Shown here: positions 1 through 8,379 of the stretch, piece by piece
How the letters are laid out: every line of letters begins with the position of its first letter
Position numbering within the stretch: position 1 is the first letter of the stretch
Assembly (NCBI GenBank): GCA_034189325.1
Contig: JAXHUM010000025.1
Coordinates: 1 to 37,043 of the forward strand
Length of the DNA stretch: 37,043 nt
DNA from: JAXHUM01 sp034189325
GTDB lineage: Bacteria > Desulfobacterota > DSM-4660 > Desulfatiglandales > Desulfatiglandaceae
Reading direction: 5' to 3'
Made by a program: the position numbers and the translations under genes
Notes under the pieces: generated by a model
What the model saw: the letters and a program-made list of their open reading frames with translations, nothing else
What the model was told of the DNA's origin: nothing
Databases searched by the model: none

Positions 1-54
1 TACAGTCTCTTGGAAGAAAAATGGAATAAACTCGTTTCAGGTGATCTTGTTTAG
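1..54 (+). CDS. C-terminal tail of a gene cut by the window edge
   Basis: Frame 1 is open from the first base to a TAG at 52-54 and would encode 17 residues ending KLVSGDLV. Only this fragment is visible and no family can be assigned. It is listed because the next gene on the same strand begins about 285 bases later and the reading frame is closed by a clean stop. A short open frame like this can arise by chance. Confidence 0.3.
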   Translation, partial: YSLLEEKWNKLVSGDLV

Positions 55-338
55 CCCCTCCAGCCATGACCCCTTCCAGCCGACACTTTTGTTTTTCTTA
101 TTTCCCAGAAAAAAATCCTAGCAACCTCTGTGGGACAGGAAACGGTAAAAGAGGTTTCCTCGAGGGAGCCGTGACACCGTGTGTCTCGTTCCTATTTCTA
201 TCCTGTCGATCCCATGGATGTGCGTTTATCTTGTTGGTTTTTGAGGTCCTAATGATAGGTATTGTCCCGGAAAAGGTAAGAAAGAGCCTATAAACGATAC
301 TATGGACATTCATCAAACAGGGAGATCTTAGGCGTAGT
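55..338. other. Intergenic stretch with no supported gene
   Basis: Two overlapping 72-75 codon frames on opposite strands lie here, but neither shows a recognisable domain or ribosome binding site. A promoter for the membrane transporter that follows is expected, but no convincing -35/-10 pair could be picked out by eye. Confidence 0.4.
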
Positions 339-1358
339 ATGGGGGATTTTCTTCAAACACTATCCCTAACAAAGTATGTGGCCCTCCTCGACATGTTTGA
401 TCCCTGGATAGCTCTTGGCGCTTTTTTCGGGGCATCCTTCTTGATGATCTGGCGTTTGGGAGCGATCGAATCCAAAGGAATTGCAGGGACCGTACTGGGC
501 ACTTTGATCATGCCCTATTGCTCGGGCCTATCCAACCTCATTTTTGCCTATGTCCTGGGCCGCAGCGGTGGAAGCGGCTCCATGGTTTTAGAGAACTGCA
601 TTGTCAACAACGTGACCAATCTGACCCTCCTCATCGGCCTTCCTGCCATCTTCTGGAAAATGAGTGTTTTTCCTGCCGAGATCAGAAAGGTGAGGCCCAG
701 CATCTACTATGACTCTCATCGCCTTAACTACCTTTCGCTGCTCTTGACACTCTTGGCCCTGATGTTTTTTACCGGAGTTGCCTGGGCACTGGGACGGGAC
801 GGCACATTAGACTTCGGGGACGGCCTGGTCCTTGTGGGCATGTTTCTTTTCTGGCAGGTCTTTCAGGTCTTTGATGTGTTAAAGGCCAATGTCTATGAGA
901 GCAGACGTTTGGTGTGGTCCATGCTGATCGACCTGTGCCTGATCCTCCTGAGCGGTTATATTGTCTATGTAAGCATTGATCGTTTGGTGGCCTGGATCCC
1001 CAAGGCAGGGACAGGGTTCTTTGTTTTCGACAATTTGGGGTGGTTGAGCGGTTTTCTCATGGTCTTGCCAAATGCCTCGCTGGCCGTATATTATTCTATT
1101 AAAGGCCGCCCCGACATTGTTTACAGTTCCCAGACAGGAGACGGGCATATCTGTATTCCCATGTGCATAGGGTTGTTCGCCCTTTTTCATGTTATTGAGA
1201 TTCCCTCCTTTTTTAATCTCGGCGTCATCATACTCCTGGGGGCGGGATTGGTACACTTTATGCTCATTGCCCTTCTTGGAAAATTGCCGAGGCTGATGGG
1301 GCTGGCGTTGACAGGGGCCTATGGTCTGTTTTTGTACAAAGGGCTGATAGCACCCTGA
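339..1358 (+). CDS. Sodium/calcium exchanger-family (CaCA) membrane protein
   Basis: A 339-residue, very hydrophobic protein with about 9-10 predicted membrane segments. Two internally similar blocks can be seen. The first, around residues 60-105, contains GSGSMVLENCIVNNVTNLTL; the second, around residues 230-275, contains VLPNASLAVYYSIKGRPDI. This alternation matches the two alpha repeats of the Ca2+:cation antiporter superfamily, whose polar Asn/Ser/Thr/Glu residues bind the cation. Length is normal for bacterial members (about 300-370 residues). The likely role is Na+- or H+-coupled export of Ca2+ or another divalent cation; the substrate cannot be read from sequence. The start at 339 has only a distant GGGAG (about 320-324); an internal ATG at 393 is an alternative that would remove 18 residues before the first membrane segment. 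It stands alone, upstream of the cell-wall gene group. Confidence 0.72.
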   Translation: MGDFLQTLSLTKYVALLDMFDPWIALGAFFGASFLMIWRLGAIESKGIAGTVLGTLIMPYCSGLSNLIFAYVLGRSGGSGSMVLENCIVNNVTNLTLLIGLPAIFWKMSVFPAEIRKVRPSIYYDSHRLNYLSLLLTLLALMFFTGVAWALGRDGTLDFGDGLVLVGMFLFWQVFQVFDVLKANVYESRRLVWSMLIDLCLILLSGYIVYVSIDRLVAWIPKAGTGFFVFDNLGWLSGFLMVLPNASLAVYYSIKGRPDIVYSSQTGDGHICIPMCIGLFALFHVIEIPSFFNLGVIILLGAGLVHFMLIALLGKLPRLMGLALTGAYGLFLYKGLIAP

Positions 1359-1452
1359 CAACTATCTGAGGACAACAAGATATTGATTGAAAGATACTAT
1401 TGTCATTGATTCGTCATTGACGGAGAACATTCATTGATGGAGGCTGGTGATC

Positions 1453-2397
1453 ATGATGGTGGTAAAACGAGGAAGCAGCGGCAGTATCGTCCTGTCAATC
1501 CAGGAGATGCTGAAAAAGCTGGGATACAGGGTCCGATATAAGGATAACGATGGATCTCTCAGGTTCAAACCCCTTGAAGTGGACGGAAAATTCGGGCCGG
1601 ACACCGAGGCCGTCGTGTTGGCATTCCAGGGCGCCTCTGGGTTGTTGAGAGATGGTATTGTCGGGCCGGTGACGATGAAAGCCCTCGAAGAGGCCTACAC
1701 GCATCATATACTTGAAACACATTCCCCGGGCGTAGACGCCGTGAGTGGGATGCCCGATAGATTTGTGTTTGAGCGCGTGAAAGCTGACGCCTACGGTGAG
1801 GGGTATTCACAGCTTTCTCTTCGAAACGATGTGGCTTCCCAATACAATGAGATTTTGGAGGAGGTCCACTCAAAAGGAGCCATCCTGACCTCTTCAGGCG
1901 GTATCAGGAACATACACTCAAAAGTCACCAGGAGCAGGAGCACCACCTCTTTTCACTATCTGGGGCTTGCCTTGGATCTCTTTATCTACAGCGGCATGGT
2001 TGATCCTGAAAAGGATCCGTATGTTGTTTCGAGGGAGGGTGAACGCCGCTATCGAGTGTATGCGAGGTGTACCGACAAAGGGGGTGAAGTCAATAGAATA
2101 GAACATGCCATCACCTACAATGATCGGATTAAGGGGGAGTCGGTTGAGGGCAGTTTTCTCGACCTGACCGGACTCTTTGCAAAGAAAGGCTTCCAATCGA
2201 TTCGGGCGAGACCGACCTTTGAGGCGGGAGACTCCATGATGGGGGCCGAATGGTGGCATTTTCAGTATGAGAAGGGTTTAATCCCAGGGGTTACGACCTT
2301 TGGCAGTGAACTCCTGAAAGTGTATTCCAAGGAGACCTTAAGGGGGACACCACCCTGGGAAAATGGGGATCGGATTTTTAAGATAAACTGGTTTTAG
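1453..2397 (+). CDS. Peptidoglycan-binding, M15-type zinc carboxypeptidase
   Basis: A 314-residue protein. Residues ~4-80 form a PG_binding_1 domain (KRGSSGSIVLSIQEMLKKLG ... DGKFGPDTEAVVLAFQ ... DGIVGPVTMKAL). The C-terminal half carries the M15/VanY zinc signature: His168 and Asp175 in SFHYLGLALDLF, and Glu266/His269 in EWWHFQ. Members cleave D-Ala-D-Ala or related peptide bonds of the cell wall, or act as endolysins. No signal peptide is visible, so export or a phage-lysin-like route is unclear. The ATG at 1453 was chosen because GGAGG lies at 1439-1443, nine bases upstream; the GTG at 1447 is too close. It heads a group of three + strand genes with a second peptidoglycan-binding-like protein two genes downstream. 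The domain call is firm, the biological role inferred. Confidence 0.82.
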   Translation: MMVVKRGSSGSIVLSIQEMLKKLGYRVRYKDNDGSLRFKPLEVDGKFGPDTEAVVLAFQGASGLLRDGIVGPVTMKALEEAYTHHILETHSPGVDAVSGMPDRFVFERVKADAYGEGYSQLSLRNDVASQYNEILEEVHSKGAILTSSGGIRNIHSKVTRSRSTTSFHYLGLALDLFIYSGMVDPEKDPYVVSREGERRYRVYARCTDKGGEVNRIEHAITYNDRIKGESVEGSFLDLTGLFAKKGFQSIRARPTFEAGDSMMGAEWWHFQYEKGLIPGVTTFGSELLKVYSKETLRGTPPWENGDRIFKINWF

Positions 2398-2452
2398 CCC
2401 CTCTTCCGGGAGACTGAAAGAGATCCATTTCATCTTAGCCAAGGAGGAGAAG

Positions 2453-2821
2453 ATGCCTGGTAAAAATTCATTTCAGACATTCCTCGAGAATTTCAAGAGC
2501 GGTGTTGCCGACTTGACCACACTGGATGTTGTCACCTTAACGGGAGAGATTAAGATTTCCAGTTCAATGCCTGGTGATCCTAAAAAGATCGACCTCCAAG
2601 AGCTTTACAGGCATATTGAAGAGAGCGCCGGCATGGAAGGCAAACTCAAAGTCGTCTCGTTCACACACATCGATGGTGATTGTGATGTGGTCAACTTTGT
2701 GGGATCCGAACTGGGAGAAGCAGAACAAGTCCTTTTAAAGGCCCATAGAGAGATAGTCAAGACATCACAGGAAACAAGACAGGCCATGGTAAAATTTATC
2801 AAAGAGCTATTACCCTATTAA
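2453..2821 (+). CDS. Conserved-looking protein of unknown function, 122 aa
   Basis: A 122-residue soluble protein with no signal peptide or membrane segment. An ideal AAGGAGGAG precedes the ATG, so translation is well supported. The sequence mixes a beta-rich middle (LTGEIKISS, LKVVSFTHIDGDCDVVNFVG) with a long helix at the C-terminus (EAEQVLLKAHREIVKTSQ). I do not recognise a family. The next gene begins three bases after its stop, which suggests translational coupling and a shared function with the 566-aa protein. Confidence 0.6.
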   Translation: MPGKNSFQTFLENFKSGVADLTTLDVVTLTGEIKISSSMPGDPKKIDLQELYRHIEESAGMEGKLKVVSFTHIDGDCDVVNFVGSELGEAEQVLLKAHREIVKTSQETRQAMVKFIKELLPY

Positions 2822-2824
2822 GCC

Positions 2825-4525
2825 ATGACAGCCCCATTTGGTCCCGGGCCTTTTGATCCTGCGGACGACACAATCCATACTCTCATCAAGGATGATTTGA
2901 GAGCGGCCCTGCAAGTGACTCTAGGGGAGACCATGCAGGAGGGACACTCCCCTGAAACCCTCCTGGAAAAAGACCTCTTCAGTCAGTGGCAACAACACCT
3001 CCTTGACCTGGAGTACGTGAACGAAGAGGATGCCACGGCTGATTTCTGTACTCAGAGAGTCATCGAGGCCATACGCTCCTTCTGTCGTGATGATCCGACC
3101 CTAGCCGATCCTGATCCGGGATCTCCGTCGTATAAGAACAATCTCGAGGCCCAGCCTCAATGGCCGGGACCTCTTGAGCTGGACCGTCTGACCACCCTCA
3201 CCTCCTTTGACGGGGATAAGATCCATATGCCGATGCCATCTGAGGACGATCTGAGCCTCTTCTCCCGGGTCCTCCATTTCAGGTTAAAGACCCTTGGTCT
3301 TTATCAGGGCCCTGTTGCCGAGAAATTGAACGAAGACACGGAAATCGCGCTGGATCTCTTTCGGATGATCACAGGGTCACAGGACCCTGGCTGTGATATC
3401 CTCGATTCCCTGGGTGACGCCAGGCTATTAATGGACTCTTATATCAAAGAAAATAATCCGCTCCTTGTCCTGAAGCTGACAGAGACGCAAGGGGAGCCGG
3501 AGTTTGATTATGAAGAGCTCGCTATCATCAATGGCCGATTTGTGCATGGAAGGGATGAATGGAAGGTACTTGAAATCCATGACGCCGAGCATTTTAAGAA
3601 AGCAAGGATCAAGGCGGCCTCTCGTCCATCAGTTGAATCCCGGCGCATGGACATTCGAAATCATTTTGGACTCCAGTTGATACAATTAAGGCTCTGGATG
3701 CACGGCTTTTACAAGGGACGTATGGACGGCTGGTGGGGCCGAATGACCTTCACCGCCTTGAAGGAGGCCCTTGCGTTTGAAGACCTCAGGCAGGAAGAGG
3801 CCGTGCTATACCTGGGAAGGGGCTACTGGGCCTTGAATCTGGAGTTTCTTGAGCGCCGGCTCTTCGCAAGGCTGGAACGATCCCCCAGCAGCTTTTCGGG
3901 GTGTTGCGAGGTTGTGCGTGAATATTCCGTTTACGTAAAAGAAAGAAATGCCGACCATGCCGCTCTCTTCACATCCGTCTGGGATGAGGTCGGTAAGGGA
4001 TCACAAGGGATCATACTACTGGGACGGCGAATCTACTACGGCACAAAAACCTTGCTGAGGTCCGGGGCAAACGCACTCTTAAAGGGCTTCAACTGGATCA
4101 GCGGGGCAATCGAAAAACTCGCTGCGCCTGTCCTGAACTTTCTTCATTCCTTCTTCCGTTTGGCCAGGGAGGGTGTCCAAACCGCTGTTCAAGCCTTGGA
4201 GCGGGCCTCTCATTTAGCACTTGGAAAACCGATCATTTCACGCCGAGGCGATGACTGGGCTCTCACCCGTTTTGATTCCGACTGCGATGCCCTTTTATGG
4301 GTGTCTGAGAAAAGCCCTTTCGATCTTGTCCGGAGTCATAGCCAACTGTGTAGGGCCATGGCCAGAGACCTTGACTTCTTCCTGACTGTTGCGGGGAAGG
4401 TCTTTTCTTATATGATTCGTATTGCCGAAGGCCCGCCAGGATGGTTCAGAATGGCACTCGACCTGGGCATGATGGTGAGAGACGCCCTCAAGACGAGAAC
4501 GGAGACCCTGGACTTCCAGAGTTGA
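2825..4525 (+). CDS. Large protein with two peptidoglycan-binding-like repeats
   Basis: A 566-residue protein of unknown function, starting three bases after the stop of the 122-aa gene. Two segments resemble degenerate PG_binding_1 repeats: one near residue 145 (LHFRLKTLGLYQGPVAEKLN) and one near residue 280 (IQLRLWMHGFYKGRMDG followed by a WWG-containing turn). The C-terminal third (about residues 395-560) is rich in amphipathic helices and short hydrophobic stretches (LLGRRIYYGTKTLLRSGANA, FNWISGAIEKLAAPVLNFL) that could associate with a membrane. No signal peptide is seen. With the M15 peptidase upstream it may belong to a cell-wall-acting module or an injection or lysis device; this is inference only. 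Confidence 0.62.
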   Translation: MTAPFGPGPFDPADDTIHTLIKDDLRAALQVTLGETMQEGHSPETLLEKDLFSQWQQHLLDLEYVNEEDATADFCTQRVIEAIRSFCRDDPTLADPDPGSPSYKNNLEAQPQWPGPLELDRLTTLTSFDGDKIHMPMPSEDDLSLFSRVLHFRLKTLGLYQGPVAEKLNEDTEIALDLFRMITGSQDPGCDILDSLGDARLLMDSYIKENNPLLVLKLTETQGEPEFDYEELAIINGRFVHGRDEWKVLEIHDAEHFKKARIKAASRPSVESRRMDIRNHFGLQLIQLRLWMHGFYKGRMDGWWGRMTFTALKEALAFEDLRQEEAVLYLGRGYWALNLEFLERRLFARLERSPSSFSGCCEVVREYSVYVKERNADHAALFTSVWDEVGKGSQGIILLGRRIYYGTKTLLRSGANALLKGFNWISGAIEKLAAPVLNFLHSFFRLAREGVQTAVQALERASHLALGKPIISRRGDDWALTRFDSDCDALLWVSEKSPFDLVRSHSQLCRAMARDLDFFLTVAGKVFSYMIRIAEGPPGWFRMALDLGMMVRDALKTRTETLDFQS

Positions 4526-4689
4526 TGCCGCTGACGGCTCCGATACTGAGCTTAACTCAAATACAGAAGGGTAAATCAGGATAAGGGAGAGATTAAATAC
4601 CATGTTGGGCATGGCCCTCCCAGGCCTTCCATCTGGAAAAACCCTCAAGAGGGGATCTGGACTTTCCGACACTATCTTCTCTCAGTTCT

Positions 4690-5343
4690 CTATCCAGTAA
4701 TGACCGACCCGGCGAAGGGATTCGTCCGCATCTCCGAAGCGATTGTCGAGGCGGTGGAGGGGCCGTAGTCATGACCGGGCCAGACAACTGTGTCTCCCGG
4801 CAAGACATACAGCCTTTCGTGAATAGACTTGAGCAATTGTCTCAACGATCCCGAGGGAAAATCCGTTCGTCCAATACCGTTGACAAAAAGTGTGTCTCCA
4901 GTAATGACATTCTTCTCTCCATAAAGGCAGATTCCACCCGGCGTATGTCCCGGCGTATGAATGACGGTCAGCCTCGTATCTCCTATCTCAATGATGTCTC
5001 CATCCTTGAGCAGGATGTCCGGCTTGGGGGATCCGCCACCGCCCAGCACCTTTGCAAATACTTTGTTAAACGTCTTTCTCAATCGATCCGCATCCAATTC
5101 ATGAATCAGAAGTTTGGCGCCAGTAGCAGCGACAATGGCCGCATTTCCAGCGGAATGATCAGCGTGACAGTGAGTATTGATCAAGTGAGTCACTTCACAC
5201 CCGCCGGACTGGGCTTGGATCAGTATTCGCTCTGTTTCAAAGGCGGGATCCACCAAGGCACAGGTATTTGTCGATTCATCTTTGATAATATAGGCGAAAA
5301 CAGCCAGTTTTTTTAATCTTACCTGCTGGATCTGCATAGGCAT
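4690..5343 (-). CDS. Metallo-beta-lactamase-fold hydrolase (glyoxalase II-like)
   Basis: A 217-residue protein with the full MBL zinc signature: H58-C-H60-A-D62-H63 in INTHCHADHSAG, then HTPGHTPGG, GDTLFVNGIGR with the bridging Asp, and the last ligand in VWPGHDYGP. The order and the GDTLF...GR.D pattern place it in the glyoxalase II / persulfide dioxygenase branch, which hydrolyses thioesters or handles sulfane sulfur. Sulfur chemistry would suit a sulfate reducer but is not proven. ATG 5343 was chosen; a GTG just upstream and an ATG two codons in are alternatives, none with a strong ribosome binding site. It is convergent with the 566-aa gene and divergent from the DUF3795/DUF3786-like gene. 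Confidence 0.85.
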   Translation of the reverse strand: MPMQIQQVRLKKLAVFAYIIKDESTNTCALVDPAFETERILIQAQSGGCEVTHLINTHCHADHSAGNAAIVAATGAKLLIHELDADRLRKTFNKVFAKVLGGGGSPKPDILLKDGDIIEIGDTRLTVIHTPGHTPGGICLYGEKNVITGDTLFVNGIGRTDFPSGSLRQLLKSIHERLYVLPGDTVVWPGHDYGPSTASTIASEMRTNPFAGSVITG

Positions 5344-5517
5344 CACTCGTCTGTATCAGGCGGCTGAAAAAGCATCTTGAATCAAGAGCATACCAGCAGG
5401 TCAAAAAGAAAAAAAGCGGAAAATCATCTTTCTCCCCCTGAAATCTTTTTAAATTAAAGCTTGACATAAGGATGTATCCAATTGAATAAAAGTTAACAAT
5501 GACATGGAGGCTGCAAA

Positions 5518-6462
5518 ATGCCTACGGCTGCTTGTGGAATAAACTGTGATGTGTGCAGGCTCAATCTCTTGGGTGTCTGCTCAACATGTGGTTCCGGCAA
5601 GGATGCAAATGGGCGCAAAAAACTGGCCGCGCAAGAAAGGATCTTGGGACAACCCTGTCCTATCCTGGCTTGTGCCACGGAAAAGGCTATTGAGTACTGT
5701 CTCAGAGACTGTGACAGGTTCCCCTGTGATGCCTTCAGATCTGGTCCTTATCCCTTCAGTCAAGGATTCCTAAACATGCAGGACAGAAGACGTCATGAGA
5801 AAGTCAGTGGAAAGAGTCCGTCAGGAGATGTTCTGAAGGTCCCCTCAGAGTATTGGGATAGACTCCAACAGATGGACCTGGATGAAGTCTGCCGAAGGGC
5901 GCTCGCCGTAAGAGACCAGGACACTCGGGTCATTCTGGCCTTTCTCAATGAGTATCTCCTGATCGACATCAAGGGCCGTTGTCTCTCTCATCAACGGGAA
6001 GGACAATGGAAGCGCGTGGACAATTCTCTCCTGGAATTACTCTGCCTCTTGTATCTCTTAAACGTAGGGACCGAACCACTTGCTCACGAGATGGTCACGG
6101 TCAATCAACTAAAGACCGGTCATTTTTTCAAAGGACCCCACGAACTCAAAATCAAACCCCTTGTAAACCGTTACGGAAACGACACAAAGGCCTTTAAAAG
6201 GGCGGCAGAGAGGAGGGGCGGTGAAGCCATGGACCTGGCTGATATCTCATACAGACTGACCCCCTTTCCGAGAATACCTCTTTTCTATCTCTTATGGGAG
6301 GGTGATCAAGATTTCGAGCCGAATCTTTCCATCCTCTTCGACCGAACTGTGGAAAACCACCTTGCAGCAGATGCCATCTGGGGACTTGTGAACCTTGTCT
6401 CGGGCCTTCTTCTTGAGGAGGATGGCGGTTCCCTGGAAACTGTGGAAGATCCACAGGCCTGA
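5518..6462 (+). CDS. DUF3795/DUF3786-like cysteine-rich protein
   Basis: A 314-residue protein. The N-terminus has a tight cysteine cluster (C6, C10, C13, C21, C24 in AACGINCDVC...GVCSTCG) and further Cys near residues 45-65 (QPCPILACA, YCLRDCDRFPC), resembling the DUF3795 zinc or iron-sulfur module. The C-terminal ~190 residues resemble DUF3786 (ETL-rich helices, then LTPFPRIPLFYLLWEGDQDF and LFDRTVENHLAADA). From general knowledge, DUF3786 proteins are frequent in anaerobes such as Desulfobacterota, Clostridia and methanogens and often lie near corrinoid proteins; no biochemical function is established to my knowledge. GGAGG lies seven bases before the ATG. It is followed about 95 bases later by an acyl-CoA dehydrogenase on the same strand. 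Confidence 0.75.
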   Translation: MPTAACGINCDVCRLNLLGVCSTCGSGKDANGRKKLAAQERILGQPCPILACATEKAIEYCLRDCDRFPCDAFRSGPYPFSQGFLNMQDRRRHEKVSGKSPSGDVLKVPSEYWDRLQQMDLDEVCRRALAVRDQDTRVILAFLNEYLLIDIKGRCLSHQREGQWKRVDNSLLELLCLLYLLNVGTEPLAHEMVTVNQLKTGHFFKGPHELKIKPLVNRYGNDTKAFKRAAERRGGEAMDLADISYRLTPFPRIPLFYLLWEGDQDFEPNLSILFDRTVENHLAADAIWGLVNLVSGLLLEEDGGSLETVEDPQA

Positions 6463-6558
6463 AAGTGTCTCGATCCATTAAGAGTCCCTTTATATGTGGG
6501 ATTATCGGAAGCTCGATCATGATTCAGAGGACAAAAAAATTCTGGACAGGAGGAGACA

Positions 6559-7728
6559 ATGGACTACTTTCTAAACGATGAACAGAAGGCTGTTCGTGAA
6601 CTCGCGCGAAATTTCGCACAAAAAGAAATTATCCCGATTGTGGCGGAAGACGATCTCAATCACAGGTTTCAGAAGGAACTGATCCTAAAAATGGCTGAAC
6701 AGGGTTTCTTCGGGGCGGCTTTTCCAGAGGAGTATGGCGGATCTGATCTCGGCTTCATAGCCCACGTGATCATCGTGGAAGAGATTTCAAGGGCGGAGTC
6801 CTCCCTGAGACACTTCTTTAATATGCAGGGCATGACCTGCCCCCTGACAATCCTCAACTGGGGAACTGAAGAGCAAAAGAAGAAGTATGTGCGAAAATTG
6901 ATCAAATGTGAACTCTTCGGGGTCAACGCCATGACGGAACCGGATGCAGGTTCCGACTTCGCCTCAATCCGAACCTCGGCTGTGGAAGATGGCGATTTTT
7001 TCGTCGTCAACGGCTCCAAAATGTGGATCAGTAACGGCCCGATCATGGACGCAGGCGTTCTTTTCGTAAAGACCGACCCGAAAACCAAGCCCAAGCACAG
7101 AGGGATCTCCTGCTTGATCATCGAAAAGGAGATGGCGGGTATTACCAGAGAGGAGATAAAGAACAAGCTCGGGCATCACTCGGCGCCCACAGGGGAACTT
7201 CATTTCGAGGACTGCAGGATACCCAAAGAAAACCTGGTCGGGGAGCTGGGACAGGGATTTAAGATAGCTATGAACGCCCTTGATTACGGGCGCTTGAGCG
7301 TGGCCGCCGGAGCTGTCGGTGTGACCCAGGCCTGCATAGACGAGAGCATCAAATATTGCAACGTTCGAGAGGCCTTTGGGAAGAGAATCGGCGAATTCCA
7401 GATGAACCAGCAGAAGATCGCAGAAATGATCGCCGGCGCGGAGGCTTCCAGGACACTCCTCCACAAAGCCGCCTTCTTGGCGGAAAAAAATATCAGAAAC
7501 ACCCTTGAAAGCACCCTGGCGAAGCATGTTGCGTCAGAGGCTTGTATCCGCGCGGCACGGTTTGCGGTCGAGATTTTCGGGGGCTACGGGTATTCGGAAG
7601 AGTATCCAGTGGCCAGGCTCTACAGGGACGCCATTTTGTACCAGACAGGAGAGGGGTCATCCAATATTACCAGTATGATCATTTCCTTGGACGGGTTAGG
7701 TTGGAAGAAGGTGCGTGTCGATTATTAG
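6559..7728 (+). CDS. Acyl-CoA dehydrogenase, glutaryl-CoA-dehydrogenase-like
   Basis: A 389-residue FAD acyl-CoA dehydrogenase, a typical full-length monomer. Visible family marks are the FAD-binding TEPDAGSD and WISNGP segments, the acyl-binding middle domain, a C-terminal FGGYGYSEEYPVARLYRD motif, and the catalytic base at about Glu365 in TGEGSSN. Arg84 (AESSLRHFFNMQ) falls, in an ungapped alignment made from memory, on the arginine that glutaryl-CoA dehydrogenase uses to hold the distal carboxylate. A dicarboxyl-CoA substrate (glutaryl-CoA or an alkyl- or benzylsuccinyl-CoA) is therefore possible; ordinary acyl-CoA dehydrogenases lack an Arg there. No electron-transfer flavoprotein genes lie nearby. 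A ribosome binding site AGGAGGAG precedes ATG 6559. Family assignment is firm, substrate open. Confidence 0.9.
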   Translation: MDYFLNDEQKAVRELARNFAQKEIIPIVAEDDLNHRFQKELILKMAEQGFFGAAFPEEYGGSDLGFIAHVIIVEEISRAESSLRHFFNMQGMTCPLTILNWGTEEQKKKYVRKLIKCELFGVNAMTEPDAGSDFASIRTSAVEDGDFFVVNGSKMWISNGPIMDAGVLFVKTDPKTKPKHRGISCLIIEKEMAGITREEIKNKLGHHSAPTGELHFEDCRIPKENLVGELGQGFKIAMNALDYGRLSVAAGAVGVTQACIDESIKYCNVREAFGKRIGEFQMNQQKIAEMIAGAEASRTLLHKAAFLAEKNIRNTLESTLAKHVASEACIRAARFAVEIFGGYGYSEEYPVARLYRDAILYQTGEGSSNITSMIISLDGLGWKKVRVDY

Positions 7729-7871
7729 GTATTTTTATCCATGGCAACCATGGAAGACTCTGGGGGCGGACCTATCTCGATCGAGGAGATCGTTTTATGT
7801 TCGCGACCGGTCTCCTTTCTTAGACAAGTTGGATCGTTTCGAGGGCAGGTGTTGGTCTGAGGAAGGATGAA

Positions 7872-7923
7872 TATGAGTGAAGGGGCAGAAGATGATACGT
7901 CCCTCCGTGCCTCTTCACTCATA
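7872..7923. terminator. Bidirectional terminator-like hairpin between convergent genes
   Basis: A long inverted repeat, arm TATGAGTGAAGGGGCA at 7872-7887 and arm TGCCTCTTCACTCATA at 7908-7923, pairs at 15 of 16 positions with the remaining pair a G-U wobble. It lies between the converging acyl-CoA dehydrogenase and Usp genes and overlaps the Usp stop codon. No strong T-run follows on either side, so a role in transcript ending or 3' stability is inferred from position. Confidence 0.65.
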
Positions 7924-8362
7924 CTGATTTCACCACCAGGACGGCTGTCCCTTGAACAGCCCTGACAAGCTTGACGCTGGCATCACCGAGGACGAACTCT
8001 TCCGCCTTTGACATCCTTTTTCGCCCTATGATTACCATATCGAAATGTCGTTTCTTCAAGAGTTCGATAATTCCATCTGAGACCGTTGGGTAGTTTTCCG
8101 CTATCAATTCCACATCGATACGATCGGGATCAAACCCCTTGTCAACAAGTTTGGTCTTAGCCTTCTCAAGCATGGCCAGCATTTTTGAGGGTTGTTGTCT
8201 CATGAACTTGTCTCCCATCAGTTCCTTCCCTGCTGATGGCTTTCGAAACACATGAACCAAAGTGGCGTGCCAGTCCTCAGGGTGTATGGGGAGATTAGCA
8301 AGATAATCCACTAGTGTTCGAGAACTCACAGAATCGTTTAATGCCACTAGAATTGAATGCAT
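7919..8362 (-). CDS. Universal stress protein (UspA family)
   Basis: A 147-residue single Usp domain: ILVALND at the N-terminus, ADP-pocket region IIELLKKRHFDMVIIGRK, and C-terminal GDASVKLVRAVQGTAVLVVK. The usual nucleotide motif G-x2-G-x9-G-S/T is degenerate: GRKR replaces the second Gly and GD replaces the final GS, so this looks like a non-ATP-binding member. AGGAGG lies a few bases before the ATG at 8362. It is the last gene of a minus-strand trio after the GAF and kinase-fold proteins (17 bases from the kinase stop), suggesting a shared stress or energy-state signalling role. Confidence 0.85.
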   Translation of the reverse strand: MHSILVALNDSVSSRTLVDYLANLPIHPEDWHATLVHVFRKPSAGKELMGDKFMRQQPSKMLAMLEKAKTKLVDKGFDPDRIDVELIAENYPTVSDGIIELLKKRHFDMVIIGRKRMSKAEEFVLGDASVKLVRAVQGTAVLVVKSV

Positions 8363-8379
8363 TTGAGGAGATCCTCCTG

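Noticed and set aside
879..1361. 160-codon minus frame opposite the exchanger gene
   Set aside because: Antisense shadow of a strong membrane-protein gene; Gln/Pro-rich composition typical of such shadows.
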